A DNA stretch of 43,638 nt, taken from NCBI GenBank assembly GCA_944320855.1, contig CALUJF010000024.1, positions 1-43,638 on the forward strand, read 5' to 3'. The notes under the pieces were generated by a model, which saw only the letters and a list, made by a program, of their open reading frames with translations, was not told where the DNA came from and did no database searches. Positions 32,195 through 41,134 of this stretch are shown in pieces (positions within the stretch are counted from its first letter, which is position 1; each line of letters starts with the position of its first letter). The translations under genes were made by a program, and so were the position numbers. This stretch comes from an uncultured Phocaeicola sp. Its GTDB lineage: Bacteria > Bacteroidota > Bacteroidia > Bacteroidales > Bacteroidaceae.

Positions 32195-33016
32195 TTACAA
32201 ATATTTAATTGGGTTCGTATTAATTCTTGTAAGTTCTATTCTCAGTGTAGGGAACTTGCTTTTCAGCACATCCCTTATAATTTCTTTAGTGTACTGTTCG
32301 CTTTCGTAATGCCCTATTTCCGCAGCCAGGATTTTATCTTCGTAGTAGAAATAGTCATGATATTTTATCTCTCCCGTCACGAAAGCATCCGCATGCTCTT
32401 TCACAGCCTTTTCCATCAGGAACGCCCCTGCTCCTCCGCATATGGCAACTTTCTCCACCAGTCTTCCTGTCAGTTTTGTATGCTTCACACATCCTGATTC
32501 GAAAGTTTTCTTCACGTGCTTCAGAAACTCGGTCTCCGTCATCGGCTCTTCCAGTTCGCCTATTGCTCCGGCACCTGCCGTTAGCCATTCAGCCATAGAG
32601 TTGTTGTCACCGAAGTCCTGCTGCATATACTCTTTCGGATCCAAAACCTTAACGTTTTTCAGCCCTATTTTTTCAGCTATCTTATAATTCACGCCGTTAG
32701 GAGCATTGTCCAGATTGGTATGCATCGAATAAATCACGATTTCATTCCTTATGGCGTTCATTATACATCTTTCAGTATAGTCTTTTCCCGTTATTGATTT
32801 GTAACTTCTGAACATCAGCGGATGATGCGATATAATCAGGTTAATACCCTGATTTATAGCTTCTTCTACTATGTCTTCAGTAACGTCCAAACACAACAAA
32901 GCCCCTGTAGCTTCCGCGTCTGTCAATCCTACTTGCAGTCCGGCATTGTCAAATCCGTCTTGCAGAGGCAGAGGCGCGAATATCTCAAGGGCATCTATAA
33001 TTTCCTTAATTTTCAT
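32195..33016 (-). CDS. Nif3-like dinuclear metal centre protein
   Basis: 273 residues from ATG at 33016 (MKIKEIIDALE); the frame is open further upstream, but that part is not conserved and contains the promoter. Metal-binding features: FDNAGLQVG, LIISHHPLMF (two histidines), MHTNLDNAPNGVNY, and GHYESEQY near the end. The family includes GTP cyclohydrolase I type 2 homologues, but the reaction is uncertain. The length corresponds to the short form without the PII-like insert seen in 360-370 residue members. Confidence 0.88.
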   Translation of the reverse strand: MKIKEIIDALEIFAPLPLQDGFDNAGLQVGLTDAEATGALLCLDVTEDIVEEAINQGINLIISHHPLMFRSYKSITGKDYTERCIMNAIRNEIVIYSMHTNLDNAPNGVNYKIAEKIGLKNVKVLDPKEYMQQDFGDNNSMAEWLTAGAGAIGELEEPMTETEFLKHVKKTFESGCVKHTKLTGRLVEKVAICGGAGAFLMEKAVKEHADAFVTGEIKYHDYFYYEDKILAAEIGHYESEQYTKEIIRDVLKSKFPTLRIELTRINTNPIKYL

Positions 33017-33037
33017 ATTTGCGAATAAAATTCTACG

Positions 33038-33045
33038 CAAAAATA
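33038..33045 (-). promoter_or_regulatory. -7 element of the nif3-zinc ribbon operon
   Basis: Minus-strand TATTTTTG, 21 bases before the chosen nif3 start. It supports starting at 33016 and not further upstream. Confidence 0.45.
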
Positions 33046-33165
33046 CAAACAAAGAAGGTTGCATATGTGATGGCGAGAGAAGAATTAAGATTTTTTTGCA
33101 GGAATTAAAATCGGTTATGATGTTACGTTGTGAAGAAGCTGGAAGAGAGATATGATAACTGCAAA

Positions 33166-33197
33166 AAACAGCGTGTAGCTTCCACCACACGCTGTTT
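33166..33197 (-). terminator. Terminator of proS
   Basis: Perfect 11-bp stem AAACAGCGTGT / ACACGCTGTTT with a 10-nt loop, followed on the minus strand by TTTTTT; 32 bases past the stop. Confidence 0.8.
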
Positions 33198-33229
33198 CCA
33201 TATATTAATAAATACTGTTTTCCGGAGAA

Positions 33230-34720
33230 TTAGTAAGCTCTTGCGAACAATACTCTTCTTGCAGAAGGTTTACCAGTCACCATGTCTACACCCGGTGTCA
33301 AGCTTTCCTCGTCAGCATCGAAAGGCAGACATCTGATAGTAGCCTTGGTTTCTTCCTTGATGCGGTCTTCAGTTTCCGGAGTACCGTCCCAGTGAGCCAG
33401 GATGAAACCACCCTTCTCAATCTGTTCCTTGAACTCATCATAAGTATCCACCTTCACGATATGTTCGTTTCTGTACTTCAGAGCCTTCTGATAGATATTT
33501 TCCTGAATTTCTTCAAGCAGATTCTTTACATATTCTTCTATGCCCTCGCATGAGCGTGTTTCTTTTTCCAGAGTGTCACGACGCATTACTTCCATTGTAT
33601 TGTTTTCCAGGTCACGTCCACCCATAACAAGTCTTACAGGCACACCCTTCAGCTCGTAATCGGCGAATTTGAATCCCGGACGCTTGTTGTCAGCGTTGTC
33701 ATATTTCACTGAGATACCCATGCTGCGCAGTTTAGCAACAATGCCGTCCACCTTTTCGTTAATCAGGTTCAGCTGTTCTTCGTTCTTGTAGATAGGAACG
33801 ATAACCACCTGTATAGGAGCCAGATGTGGAGGGAGTACCAGACCGTTGTCGTCAGAGTGAGTCATGATAAGCGCACCCATCAGTCGTGTAGAAACACCCC
33901 ATGAAGTAGCCCAAACATAATCCAGCTTATTGTTCTTGTCCACGAACTGTACGTTGAAAGCCTTTGCGAAGTTCTGGCCTAAGAAGTGTGATGTACCACA
34001 CTGCAGAGCCTTACCGTCCTGCATCAAACCTTCTATAGTATAAGTATCGAGAGCACCTGCAAAACGTTCGTTAGCCGATTTCACACCCTTCACAACCGGC
34101 ACCGCCATATATTTTTCAGCGAATTCACCGTACACGTGAAGCATCTTCTGTGCTTCCTCTTCAGCTTCCTCTCTTGTAGCGTGAGCTGTATGTCCTTCCT
34201 GCCACAGGAATTCTGCAGTACGCAGGAACAGACGTGTACGCATTTCCCATCTCATTACGTTAGCCCACTGGTTGCACAGGATAGGCAGATCTCTATAAGA
34301 GTTTATCCAGTTCTTGTAAGTACTCCATATGATAGTTTCCGATGTCGGTCTGATGATAAGCTCCTCTTCCAGTTTTGCGTTGGGGTCTACAATCACTCCA
34401 GAACCGTCTTCAGCGTTTTTCAGTCTGTAGTGAGTCACCACAGCACATTCTTTGGCAAAGCCTTCCACGTGTTCAGCTTCGCGGCTTAGATATGATTTAG
34501 GGATTAATAGAGGGAAATAAGCATTAACGTGTCCTGTTGCCTTGAACATGTCATCCAGTTGTCTCTGCATCTTTTCCCAGATAGCATATCCGTAAGGTTT
34601 GATTACCATACATCCTCTCACAGGCGACTGTTCTGCCAGGTCAGCCTTTACCACCAGGTCGTTATACCATTGCGAATAGTTCTCACTTCTTTTGGTAAGT
34701 TCTTTAAGTTCTTTAGCCAT
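33230..34720 (-). CDS. proS: Prolyl-tRNA synthetase, archaeal/eukaryotic type
   Basis: 496 residues, without the large editing insertion of the bacterial type. Class II motifs: motif 2 region [18 protein letters not shown] and [25 protein letters not shown]; motif 3 [25 protein letters not shown]. The anticodon domain follows, and the protein ends in the conserved C-terminal tyrosine (FARAY). The C-terminal zinc domain seems reduced: where relatives have a Cys pair before GKP, this one reads GVDMVTGKP, leaving only Cys at RCLPF. The promoter overlaps the terminator of the upstream gene. Confidence 0.95.
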   Translation of the reverse strand: MAKELKELTKRSENYSQWYNDLVVKADLAEQSPVRGCMVIKPYGYAIWEKMQRQLDDMFKATGHVNAYFPLLIPKSYLSREAEHVEGFAKECAVVTHYRLKNAEDGSGVIVDPNAKLEEELIIRPTSETIIWSTYKNWINSYRDLPILCNQWANVMRWEMRTRLFLRTAEFLWQEGHTAHATREEAEEEAQKMLHVYGEFAEKYMAVPVVKGVKSANERFAGALDTYTIEGLMQDGKALQCGTSHFLGQNFAKAFNVQFVDKNNKLDYVWATSWGVSTRLMGALIMTHSDDNGLVLPPHLAPIQVVIVPIYKNEEQLNLINEKVDGIVAKLRSMGISVKYDNADNKRPGFKFADYELKGVPVRLVMGGRDLENNTMEVMRRDTLEKETRSCEGIEEYVKNLLEEIQENIYQKALKYRNEHIVKVDTYDEFKEQIEKGGFILAHWDGTPETEDRIKEETKATIRCLPFDADEESLTPGVDMVTGKPSARRVLFARAY

Positions 34721-34771
34721 AGCCGTTTTTATTATTTAGATAGCTTTATGTTATTTGTTATAATTAGAGTG

Positions 34772-34779
34772 CAAAAGTA
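34772..34779 (-). promoter_or_regulatory. -7 element of proS
   Basis: Minus-strand TACTTTTG, 51 bases before the proS start and immediately after the T-run of the preceding terminator. Confidence 0.45.
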
Positions 34780-34787
34780 ATAAAAAA

Positions 34788-34813
34788 AGCGTACAGTGTC
34801 ATAACTGTACGCT
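34788..34813 (-). terminator. Terminator of the glgB-membrane protein operon
   Basis: Perfect 10-bp stem AGCGTACAGT / ACTGTACGCT with a 6-nt loop, flanked by A- and T-runs on both sides; 10 bases past the stop. Confidence 0.85.
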
Positions 34814-34823
34814 AAAAAAGTTA

Positions 34824-35993
34824 TTACTGATAATCATAATACCACCAGAAAGTATCTCCAAATTCAAGTCTCATTCTGTTTCTTTCCTCAGTTTCCGACT
34901 TGTATTTGATATTCCGTTGTTTGTCCCTGTATTCTTTCAGCCTTGACATGTACGTGCTGTCGTTATCTGCCGCCACATATTCCCACTTCGGATTCATCTC
35001 CTTATACATATGAATAGCCTCGCGATAATACCTTCCTGTGTCAGATGTTTTTACAATCTCTTCGGCAAATTCATCCATTTTTTTATCCAGCATCAGTCCT
35101 GCCAGATAATAGTCTACGGCCATTCTGCAACTGTCACCTCCCTCTATCGAAAGTCTTTTCAGAAATTGCATCCTGCTTTCTCCTGCTTTGGGGCTGTCTC
35201 CTAATAGTGCATATACCGAGTCGTTGGTGAATCTCAGCGTTTTCATCGAGTCAGAATCGAAGAACATGCCTTCCGCTCCAAAATTCTGCGGATATCTGAA
35301 CAGCCATTCTCCCGACTTCCCTTCCTTAGCCATGGCCATCATCCTCAGAGCCGTCATCGTCCTTGTCGTTTTTAGCGATTTTCCTGCCACTTTCAGAGCC
35401 TCCATGTTGTTTCCGTCCGATATCAGCCTTTCCATTCTCAGCTCGTTATGGAAATACCTGTCCGTATTTCCCATACATACGGTTCCTACACACATCAGCA
35501 GCATCAGTGCGATATTGTTTATCACCACTCCCAATGTGCTTCGTTCGTTTGTTTCAGGCTTGAAATGTTTTCTTGCGGCCACCGTGACAGTCACAAACAC
35601 AGCAGTCAGTACCGGCATAAGCCACCACCACATATATCTGCTTTCGCCCATATACACATCCCTTCCGAACGCAGTCATAGTCACCAGTCCTAAGAATGAC
35701 GGTACATAAGCCACAGCATGCACGCTTCCTCTGAGTCTCATCAGCAGGTTCAGCCCCCACTTCAGTATCATCAGAATCACCGTCACAATAATGGCAGCCG
35801 GCAGAATCTTGAATTCGCTGTTCCCTTTTGCCGTCGACAGGTGCAGAGCCTCTATCAGGTCCCTCTGGAACACTGTCAGATAAACCATCGAGAATACCAC
35901 AAAAATCAGGCTGCACACCATGTAGCTCAGGCGTGCAGCTGTTTTGTTGTATTTTCTTCTACTGTAATAATATCTGTTGTTATTCCACGCCAT
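34824..35993 (-). CDS. Membrane protein of unknown function, coupled to glgB
   Basis: 389 residues. Five hydrophobic segments lie within residues 20-185 (for example LSYMVCSLIFVVFSMVYLTVF and IALMLLMCVGTVCMG). The C-terminal 200 residues are soluble, helical and TPR-like (LISDGNNMEALKVAGKSLKTTRTM, DYYLAGLMLDKKMDEFAEEI). No recognised family. Its start overlaps the end of glgB by 14 bases, so the two genes are translationally coupled. A link to glycogen metabolism is suggested by that coupling only. Confidence 0.65.
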   Translation of the reverse strand: MAWNNNRYYYSRRKYNKTAARLSYMVCSLIFVVFSMVYLTVFQRDLIEALHLSTAKGNSEFKILPAAIIVTVILMILKWGLNLLMRLRGSVHAVAYVPSFLGLVTMTAFGRDVYMGESRYMWWWLMPVLTAVFVTVTVAARKHFKPETNERSTLGVVINNIALMLLMCVGTVCMGNTDRYFHNELRMERLISDGNNMEALKVAGKSLKTTRTMTALRMMAMAKEGKSGEWLFRYPQNFGAEGMFFDSDSMKTLRFTNDSVYALLGDSPKAGESRMQFLKRLSIEGGDSCRMAVDYYLAGLMLDKKMDEFAEEIVKTSDTGRYYREAIHMYKEMNPKWEYVAADNDSTYMSRLKEYRDKQRNIKYKSETEERNRMRLEFGDTFWWYYDYQ

Positions 35994-38019
35994 AATTATT
36001 CTTCACCCTTTTCAGTACCAGAGCAGTTCTTGCCGGCAAATAAAGTTTCAGCCACTCTTTTTTGTCTTTAGCATATAATGGGTCGCTGCAGGTGAAATGA
36101 GTGATTGAGTCATCATTGAAGCCGAATCCTCCGAAATCCTTGTTGTCCGTGTCAAGCACCACTTCGTATGCTCCTTTTGGAACCAGGAATCCGTAGTCCG
36201 TAAACGACCTTGTAGGATTAAAGTTGAACACGAAAATCAAGTCCTTTCTTCTGTATGCCAGAACCTGGTCACCATCGTTGTGCCATATTTCCACCACATC
36301 CGTTTTCTGTATGTTCTTCACCTTTTTTATGGTTTCCACCATTTTCTTGTCGAAGTCGCCCAGGTAGTGATAGCACAATTCCTTGTTGTCCACCAAATTC
36401 CACTGCCTTTTAGCATATTTGTACGACCATCCGTTACCTTCTCTCGGGAAGTCAATCCATTCCGGATGACCGAACTCGTTACCCATGAAGTTCAGATAAC
36501 CGCCGTTGATAGTCGATGCCGTCAGCAGTCTTATCATCTTGTGCAGTGCGATACCCCTCTGTACCACACCATTTTCGTCACCCTTCTTGAAGTGCCAGTA
36601 CATATCGGCGTCACACAGTCTGAAGATGATAGTCTTGTCGCCCACCAGCGCCTGGTCATGACTTTCGCAATACGAGATAGTCTTTTCGTCTTTTCTTCTG
36701 TTCGTCACCTCCCAGAACAGGCTTGACGGTTTCCAATCCTCATCCCTTCTCTCCTTGATAATCTTTATCCAGTAGTCAGGAATGTTCATCGCCATTCTGT
36801 AGTCGAATCCATATCCTCCATCCTCAAACGGAGCAGCCAGTCCCGGCATTCCCGACACCTCTTCAGCTATAGTGATAGCCCTTGGATTCAGTGAGTGTAT
36901 AAGTTTGTTTGCCAGAGTCAGGTAGCAGATGGCATTATCATCCTGATGTCCGTTGTAGTAGTCGCCATAGTTGCAGAACGCCTCTCCTAATCCGTGGCTG
37001 TAATACAGCATCGAAGTCACCCCGTCGAATCTGAACCCGTCGAATTTATATTCTTCCAGCCAGTACTTGCAGTTCGACAGCAGGAAGTGGAGTACCTGAT
37101 TCTTTCCGTAGTCGAAGCATAATGAATCCCATGCCGGATGTTCCCTTCTGTCTCCCTGGTAGAAATACTGGTTCGGGTCACCTGCAAAGTTGCCCAATCC
37201 TTCCACCTCATTCTTTACGGCATGCGAGTGTACTATATCCATAATCACAGCTATACCCATCTGGTGAGCCGTATCAATCAGCTGTTTCAGTTCGTCCGGT
37301 GTACCGAATCTTGACGAAGGAGCGAAGAAGCTCGACACGTGATATCCGAAGCTGCCGTAGTAAGGATGCTCCTGTATAGCCATAATCTGTATACAGTTAT
37401 ATCCGTCCTCAGCAATTCTCGGCAATATTTTTTCTCTGAATTCATTATAAGTGCCCACCTTTTCTTCATCCTGAGCCATACCGATATGGCATTCATATAT
37501 CATCAGCGGTCCCACATTAGGTATGAACACCTTCTTTTTGAATTTATACGGTTTTGCCGGATCCCATACCTGCGCGCTGAAAATCTTTGTATTTTCGTCC
37601 TGCACCACTCTTGTGGCCCATGCCGGTATTCTTTCTCCGCATCCGTTGCTCCAGTACACCTTCAGTTTGTACAGGTCTCCGTGCTTGATAGCCTTAGCCG
37701 GCAGTTCAATTTCCCAGTTTTCAGTTCTTTTAACTTTGTTAAGCTTATATTCAGGCAGTTCTTTCCATCCGTTGAAGTCCCCTATCAGATATATTGATGT
37801 AGCATTCGGTGCCCATTCTCTAAGCACCCATTTGACATCTTTACCATCTTTGATTTTATGTAATCCAAAGTATAAATGTCCTGATGCAAACTCTTCCAGC
37901 GAGCATCTTATTGTTAGTTCTTTCTCTTTCTGCTGCACCATTTCGTGTCTTCCATTGATTGCATCTGCATACGGTTCCAACCAAGGGTCATTTTTGATGA
38001 TATTCAAAACTTTGTCCAT
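35980..38019 (-). CDS. glgB: 1,4-alpha-glucan branching enzyme
   Basis: 679 residues. It makes alpha-1,6 branches in glycogen. An N-terminal CBM48-like domain (LREWAPNATSIYLIGDFNGW, residues 66-86) precedes the GH13 barrel. Visible barrel motifs are DIVHSHAVKN, GFRFDGVTSM with nucleophile Asp332, AEEVSGMPG with the acid/base Glu, and SHDQALVGD. A C-terminal beta domain follows. It is closer to the eukaryotic-like GH13_8 form (short N-terminus, YYSHG) than to E. coli GlgB, as is usual in Bacteroidetes. No other glycogen genes are in the window. Confidence 0.95.
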   Translation of the reverse strand: MDKVLNIIKNDPWLEPYADAINGRHEMVQQKEKELTIRCSLEEFASGHLYFGLHKIKDGKDVKWVLREWAPNATSIYLIGDFNGWKELPEYKLNKVKRTENWEIELPAKAIKHGDLYKLKVYWSNGCGERIPAWATRVVQDENTKIFSAQVWDPAKPYKFKKKVFIPNVGPLMIYECHIGMAQDEEKVGTYNEFREKILPRIAEDGYNCIQIMAIQEHPYYGSFGYHVSSFFAPSSRFGTPDELKQLIDTAHQMGIAVIMDIVHSHAVKNEVEGLGNFAGDPNQYFYQGDRREHPAWDSLCFDYGKNQVLHFLLSNCKYWLEEYKFDGFRFDGVTSMLYYSHGLGEAFCNYGDYYNGHQDDNAICYLTLANKLIHSLNPRAITIAEEVSGMPGLAAPFEDGGYGFDYRMAMNIPDYWIKIIKERRDEDWKPSSLFWEVTNRRKDEKTISYCESHDQALVGDKTIIFRLCDADMYWHFKKGDENGVVQRGIALHKMIRLLTASTINGGYLNFMGNEFGHPEWIDFPREGNGWSYKYAKRQWNLVDNKELCYHYLGDFDKKMVETIKKVKNIQKTDVVEIWHNDGDQVLAYRRKDLIFVFNFNPTRSFTDYGFLVPKGAYEVVLDTDNKDFGGFGFNDDSITHFTCSDPLYAKDKKEWLKLYLPARTALVLKRVKNNYGVE

Positions 38020-38081
38020 ATTGATGTAAGTTTTTAGGTTTTTAAGATCCTGAGTTATTATGAGTTAGCAAACTCTATCCA

Positions 38082-38089
38082 CAAAAATA
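38082..38089 (-). promoter_or_regulatory. -7 element of glgB
   Basis: Minus-strand TATTTTTG, 62 bases before the start codon. Confidence 0.45.
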
Positions 38090-38124
38090 CATTTATTTTT
38101 TCAGAAAAGGAAAAAAAGTATAGA

Positions 38125-38159
38125 AAAAAAACATAGGGAGGCTTAAAAAGTCCCCCTAT
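38125..38159 (-). terminator. Terminator of the M16-MORN operon
   Basis: Imperfect stem ATAGGGAGG / TCCCCCTAT (38133-38141, 38151-38159) directly after the MORN stop codon, followed on the minus strand by eight Ts. Confidence 0.7.
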
Positions 38160-39290
38160 TTACATTTTTTTATCCTCTAACAGTCTTCCATTCTTAAAAG
38201 TTCCTTTTCTTGTCACTTTTCCCGAAGCATCTTTTTCTACGAACTCACCGTCTTTTTTCCCGTTCTTGAATCCGCCTTCAAACACGCTTCCGTCCTTTTC
38301 CGTTATTTTTCCCTTTCCGTGTTCTCTTCCTCTATAGAAATCGCCTGTGTACACAGAACCGTCCGTCATTTTCAGTTTCCCTTTTCCGTCGGCCATATTG
38401 TTTTTCCATTCTCCTTCATACACATCCCCGTTAGCCCAGACATACTTTCCGTTTCCGTTACGTTCATTGTTCTTCCACATGCCCGTATACACAGCCCCGT
38501 TTGCCCATTTGAAGGTTCCCTTTCCATCCTGTTTCCCGTTTTTGAATTCACCCTCATACATATCCCCGTTCGGATAAGTATACACCCCTTTTCCGGTTCT
38601 TTCGCTGTCCAGGTATTCCCCCTCATATCTTTCTCCGTTATGGAAGAAGTACACTCCCTTTCCGTCCTGTACGTCATCCTTCCATTCTCCGGTATACTTG
38701 TCACCGTTCGTATATACGAAGGTACCATTTCCATGCCTGTATCCGTCTTTCCATTCTCCTTCGTAATAGGAGCCGTCTTCCCACGTCATCTTTCCGTTTC
38801 CGTCCTTCAGGTCATTCTTCCATTCACCCTCATACACAGCCCCTCCGGCCCATACATACTTACCGCTGCCGTCTCTTCTGTTCTTGCTCCATTTTCCCGT
38901 ATATCTGTCGCCGTTGTAGTACTCCATGTCGCCTTCACCTTCCTGCATATCCTCCATCCACGTTCCCTTATACATATTGTTGTTTGCAAAATAATAAGTT
39001 CCCGTACCCTGCTTCATGTCCTCAGTCCATTGTCCGATATACCTCTCGCCTATGTTCAGCATCATCGTACCTTCACCCTCACGTTTACCTTTCACATATT
39101 CGCCCTCATACATATCCCCGTTCGGGTATACCGTCCTTCCCATTCCGTAAGGCCTCTTTCTCTTCAGCTGTCCGGAATATTCGGCGCCGTTCTTGAATTT
39201 ATAATACCCCACCGAGAGTTGTGCCTGCACCTCTGCAGCCGTACCCGCCACAACACATATAGCCAATATATAATTCTTTAATCCGCTCAT
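38160..39290 (-). CDS. Exported MORN-repeat protein (about 14 repeats)
   Basis: 376 residues from ATG at 39290 (MSGLKNYIL...); the open frame extends upstream into the M16 gene, which rules out the earlier start. A signal peptide ends near VQAQ (residue 24). About fourteen MORN units of 23 residues follow, each like MYEGEFKNGKQDGKGTFKWANGA, filling residues 32-365 with little else, and a lysine-rich end. MORN arrays form extended beta solenoids that bind membranes or proteins in eukaryotes. Here the protein should be periplasmic or at the surface. It starts 19 bases after the M16 protein gene. Confidence 0.88.
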   Translation of the reverse strand: MSGLKNYILAICVVAGTAAEVQAQLSVGYYKFKNGAEYSGQLKRKRPYGMGRTVYPNGDMYEGEYVKGKREGEGTMMLNIGERYIGQWTEDMKQGTGTYYFANNNMYKGTWMEDMQEGEGDMEYYNGDRYTGKWSKNRRDGSGKYVWAGGAVYEGEWKNDLKDGNGKMTWEDGSYYEGEWKDGYRHGNGTFVYTNGDKYTGEWKDDVQDGKGVYFFHNGERYEGEYLDSERTGKGVYTYPNGDMYEGEFKNGKQDGKGTFKWANGAVYTGMWKNNERNGNGKYVWANGDVYEGEWKNNMADGKGKLKMTDGSVYTGDFYRGREHGKGKITEKDGSVFEGGFKNGKKDGEFVEKDASGKVTRKGTFKNGRLLEDKKM

Positions 39291-39309
39291 TATTATAATA
39301 GTTTGAAAA

Positions 39310-40590
39310 TTAAATATTCCCTGCCACAACCTCCGGCATCCTGTTCCAGTCCAGATACTTGTTGGCCAATTCCATAATCCTGTCTTCCGATATATTTCTG
39401 ATAGACTCCACCGACCTCTCATAGAAATCCATGTCCACCCCGGCCGTGAGCACATAAATCCATGCGTCCGACACCGACAGCGCATTTTCATACGCCCTGC
39501 ATATATCGCCCATCATATAGTTCTTCACCATCTCCAGCTCATCCCTGCCGGCCTTTTCATTCTTCATCCGCTCCACTTCGTTCCTCACCTCTTCTATTAC
39601 CCTCTCCACATACGCATTGTCCGTTTCCGTACTTATCACCAGCAGGCTCTTTCCCGGATAAGTCACTATTCCCGAGCCGATGCCGTAAGTATATCCCTTG
39701 TCCTCCCTCACGTTCTTCATCAGTCTGCTTCCGAAATACCCTCCTAACATAGTGTTCATCACCTTCAGGTCAGTATAGTCCTCATGCATCCTGTCCGGTA
39801 GGAACAGGCCTATCTTCACCGAACATTGCATCCCCTCGTCCTTTTTCACCGTCACCCTCTTGTCTTTGAATCCCCGCGGTTCCGGCAACACGAACTTCTC
39901 CTTCCTCTTGTCAGTGCCCCATGGCTCTTTCCCGAAGCATTCCTCTATATCCCTCATCACATCATCCGTCACCTTTCCGGCTACGAAGATGGTACAGTTC
40001 CCCGACGAGTAGAACCTGTTGTAGAAATCCCTCAGCATCTCCACTCTGATATTCTCATAGTCCTTCATCTCTGCAAATCGTCCTAACGGATGCCCCTCTC
40101 CGAACATTTCAGTGTTGAGCCTTTTCCTTGCCATCACCTCCACTCTCTCCGAGTTCACCATATACATCTGCCTGTTCGATTCCACCACGATTCCGAACTC
40201 CCTTTCTGGGAAAACAGGTTCCTTCACCATTTCAGCCAAGGTCCTTATCGTATGAGTGAAGAATCTTCCCAACGAATACAGAGTCACGAATCCGCTGTTC
40301 ACAGACGACGACAAGTCCAGCCATGCACCATAGAAATCCAGTTTTTCCGCTATTTCCGTCGATGTCATGTTCTTTGTGCCCTCTCTGAGCATCCTGTTTG
40401 TCATCACCGCCTGCAATGGAAAATCCTGGTCCACCTGACCACATCCCATCACTAAATCCAGCCTTATCACGTCTTCCTTTCCTGTGTCCAACACATTGAC
40501 TTCTATACCGTTAGGCATGCTCCTCTTTACAGGTCTTTGTATGTCGAATTCGGCTATGCCATTGATAGCCGGTGCCAATTTTCTATCCAC
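39310..40590 (-). CDS. M16 peptidase homologue without the zinc site
   Basis: 426 residues with the M16 half-fold pair (VIRLDLVMGCGQVDQDFPLQ at the start; FGSRLMKNVREDKGYTYGIGSG in the second half, with the conserved Arg-Tyr pair). The first-half metal motif HxxEH is replaced by VMTNR at residues 62-66, just before MLREGTKNMTSTEIAEKLDFYGAW, where a catalytic member has HxxEH. It is therefore predicted to be inactive, like the non-catalytic partner subunits of bacterial M16B pairs or mitochondrial processing peptidase. No catalytic partner lies beside it. No signal peptide. It forms an operon with the MORN gene. Confidence 0.88.
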   Translation of the reverse strand: MDRKLAPAINGIAEFDIQRPVKRSMPNGIEVNVLDTGKEDVIRLDLVMGCGQVDQDFPLQAVMTNRMLREGTKNMTSTEIAEKLDFYGAWLDLSSSVNSGFVTLYSLGRFFTHTIRTLAEMVKEPVFPEREFGIVVESNRQMYMVNSERVEVMARKRLNTEMFGEGHPLGRFAEMKDYENIRVEMLRDFYNRFYSSGNCTIFVAGKVTDDVMRDIEECFGKEPWGTDKRKEKFVLPEPRGFKDKRVTVKKDEGMQCSVKIGLFLPDRMHEDYTDLKVMNTMLGGYFGSRLMKNVREDKGYTYGIGSGIVTYPGKSLLVISTETDNAYVERVIEEVRNEVERMKNEKAGRDELEMVKNYMMGDICRAYENALSVSDAWIYVLTAGVDMDFYERSVESIRNISEDRIMELANKYLDWNRMPEVVAGNI

Positions 40591-40621
40591 TATTTAAGAT
40601 TATAAGTTAATGATTGATATG

Positions 40622-40629
40622 CAAATTTA
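40622..40629 (-). promoter_or_regulatory. -7 element of the M16-MORN operon
   Basis: Minus-strand TAAATTTG, 31 bases before the start codon. Confidence 0.45.
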
Positions 40630-40641
40630 CGAAGAAATTCA

Positions 40642-40649
40642 TAATTTTG
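40642..40649 (+). promoter_or_regulatory. -7 element of the folK-like gene
   Basis: TAATTTTG, 32 bases before the start codon; back to back with the M16 promoter. Confidence 0.4.
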
Positions 40650-40681
40650 TATTATAAATAATCTAAAAGAAGAAAAAGCCA

Positions 40682-41089
40682 ATGACATCATCCACTGCCG
40701 ATCAGCCCGTTGCCTGCCTGATATGCATAGGCACCAACCATAATCCCGAAGCCAATCTTTCCAGAGCAGTCAGCACACTTTCCGACATTTTCCCAGACAT
40801 CCATTGGGGCGAAACAGTCATTACCCCGGCCGAAGGACTCCCTTCCGGCATCACCGCCCCGGATTATCACAACCGTGCAGCCACCTTTTCCACCACTATG
40901 GACATTGCCGCACTGAAATCCCTCTTCAAGGAAACGGAAAAAGCCTGCGGACGCACCGTGAGTTCCAAATCAACAGGCCTTGTCTCCCTCGACATAGATT
41001 TGCTCCGTTACGGCAGCCAAATCCTCAAACCCAATGACATGAAATCCACCTACGTCCGTCAGGCAATCATATCTTTAGATAGTTATTAG
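40682..41089 (+). CDS. HPPK-like (folK) protein, short form
   Basis: 135 residues, shorter than the usual 160 of 6-hydroxymethyl-7,8-dihydropterin pyrophosphokinase, the folate-pathway enzyme. The start CLICIGTNHNPEANLSRAV matches the family's IGSNxGD-NL opening, and SLDIDLLRYG keeps the two Mg2+ aspartates of the DLDLL motif. The segment between (EKACGRTVSSKSTGLV) lacks the usual RPWGPR, and the C-terminal 25-30 residues are missing. The last codons and the stop lie in an AT-rich repeat, which may have cut the gene short. It could be a reduced enzyme or a related small kinase. Confidence 0.72.
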   Translation: MTSSTADQPVACLICIGTNHNPEANLSRAVSTLSDIFPDIHWGETVITPAEGLPSGITAPDYHNRAATFSTTMDIAALKSLFKETEKACGRTVSSKSTGLVSLDIDLLRYGSQILKPNDMKSTYVRQAIISLDSY

Positions 41090-41110
41090 TTTTTAGTTTT
41101 TAGTTATTAG
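41080..41110 (+). repeat. Short AT-rich repeat at the end of the folK-like gene
   Basis: TAGTTATTAG and TTTTTAG units in tandem; they cover the stop codon at 41087-41089. Confidence 0.6.
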
Positions 41111-41134
41111 AGCCATGCGGATGCCCTCTAACAA

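Noticed and set aside
32195-33190. Longer nif3 start at 33190
   Set aside because: The extra residues are not like the family and the frame passes through the -7 element and the proS terminator.
38319-39281. 320-codon plus-strand frame across the MORN gene
   Set aside because: It arises from the repetitive codon pattern of the MORN repeats on the opposite strand.
38160-39491. Longer MORN start at 39491
   Set aside because: It would lie inside the M16 gene; the start at 39290 gives a clear signal peptide.
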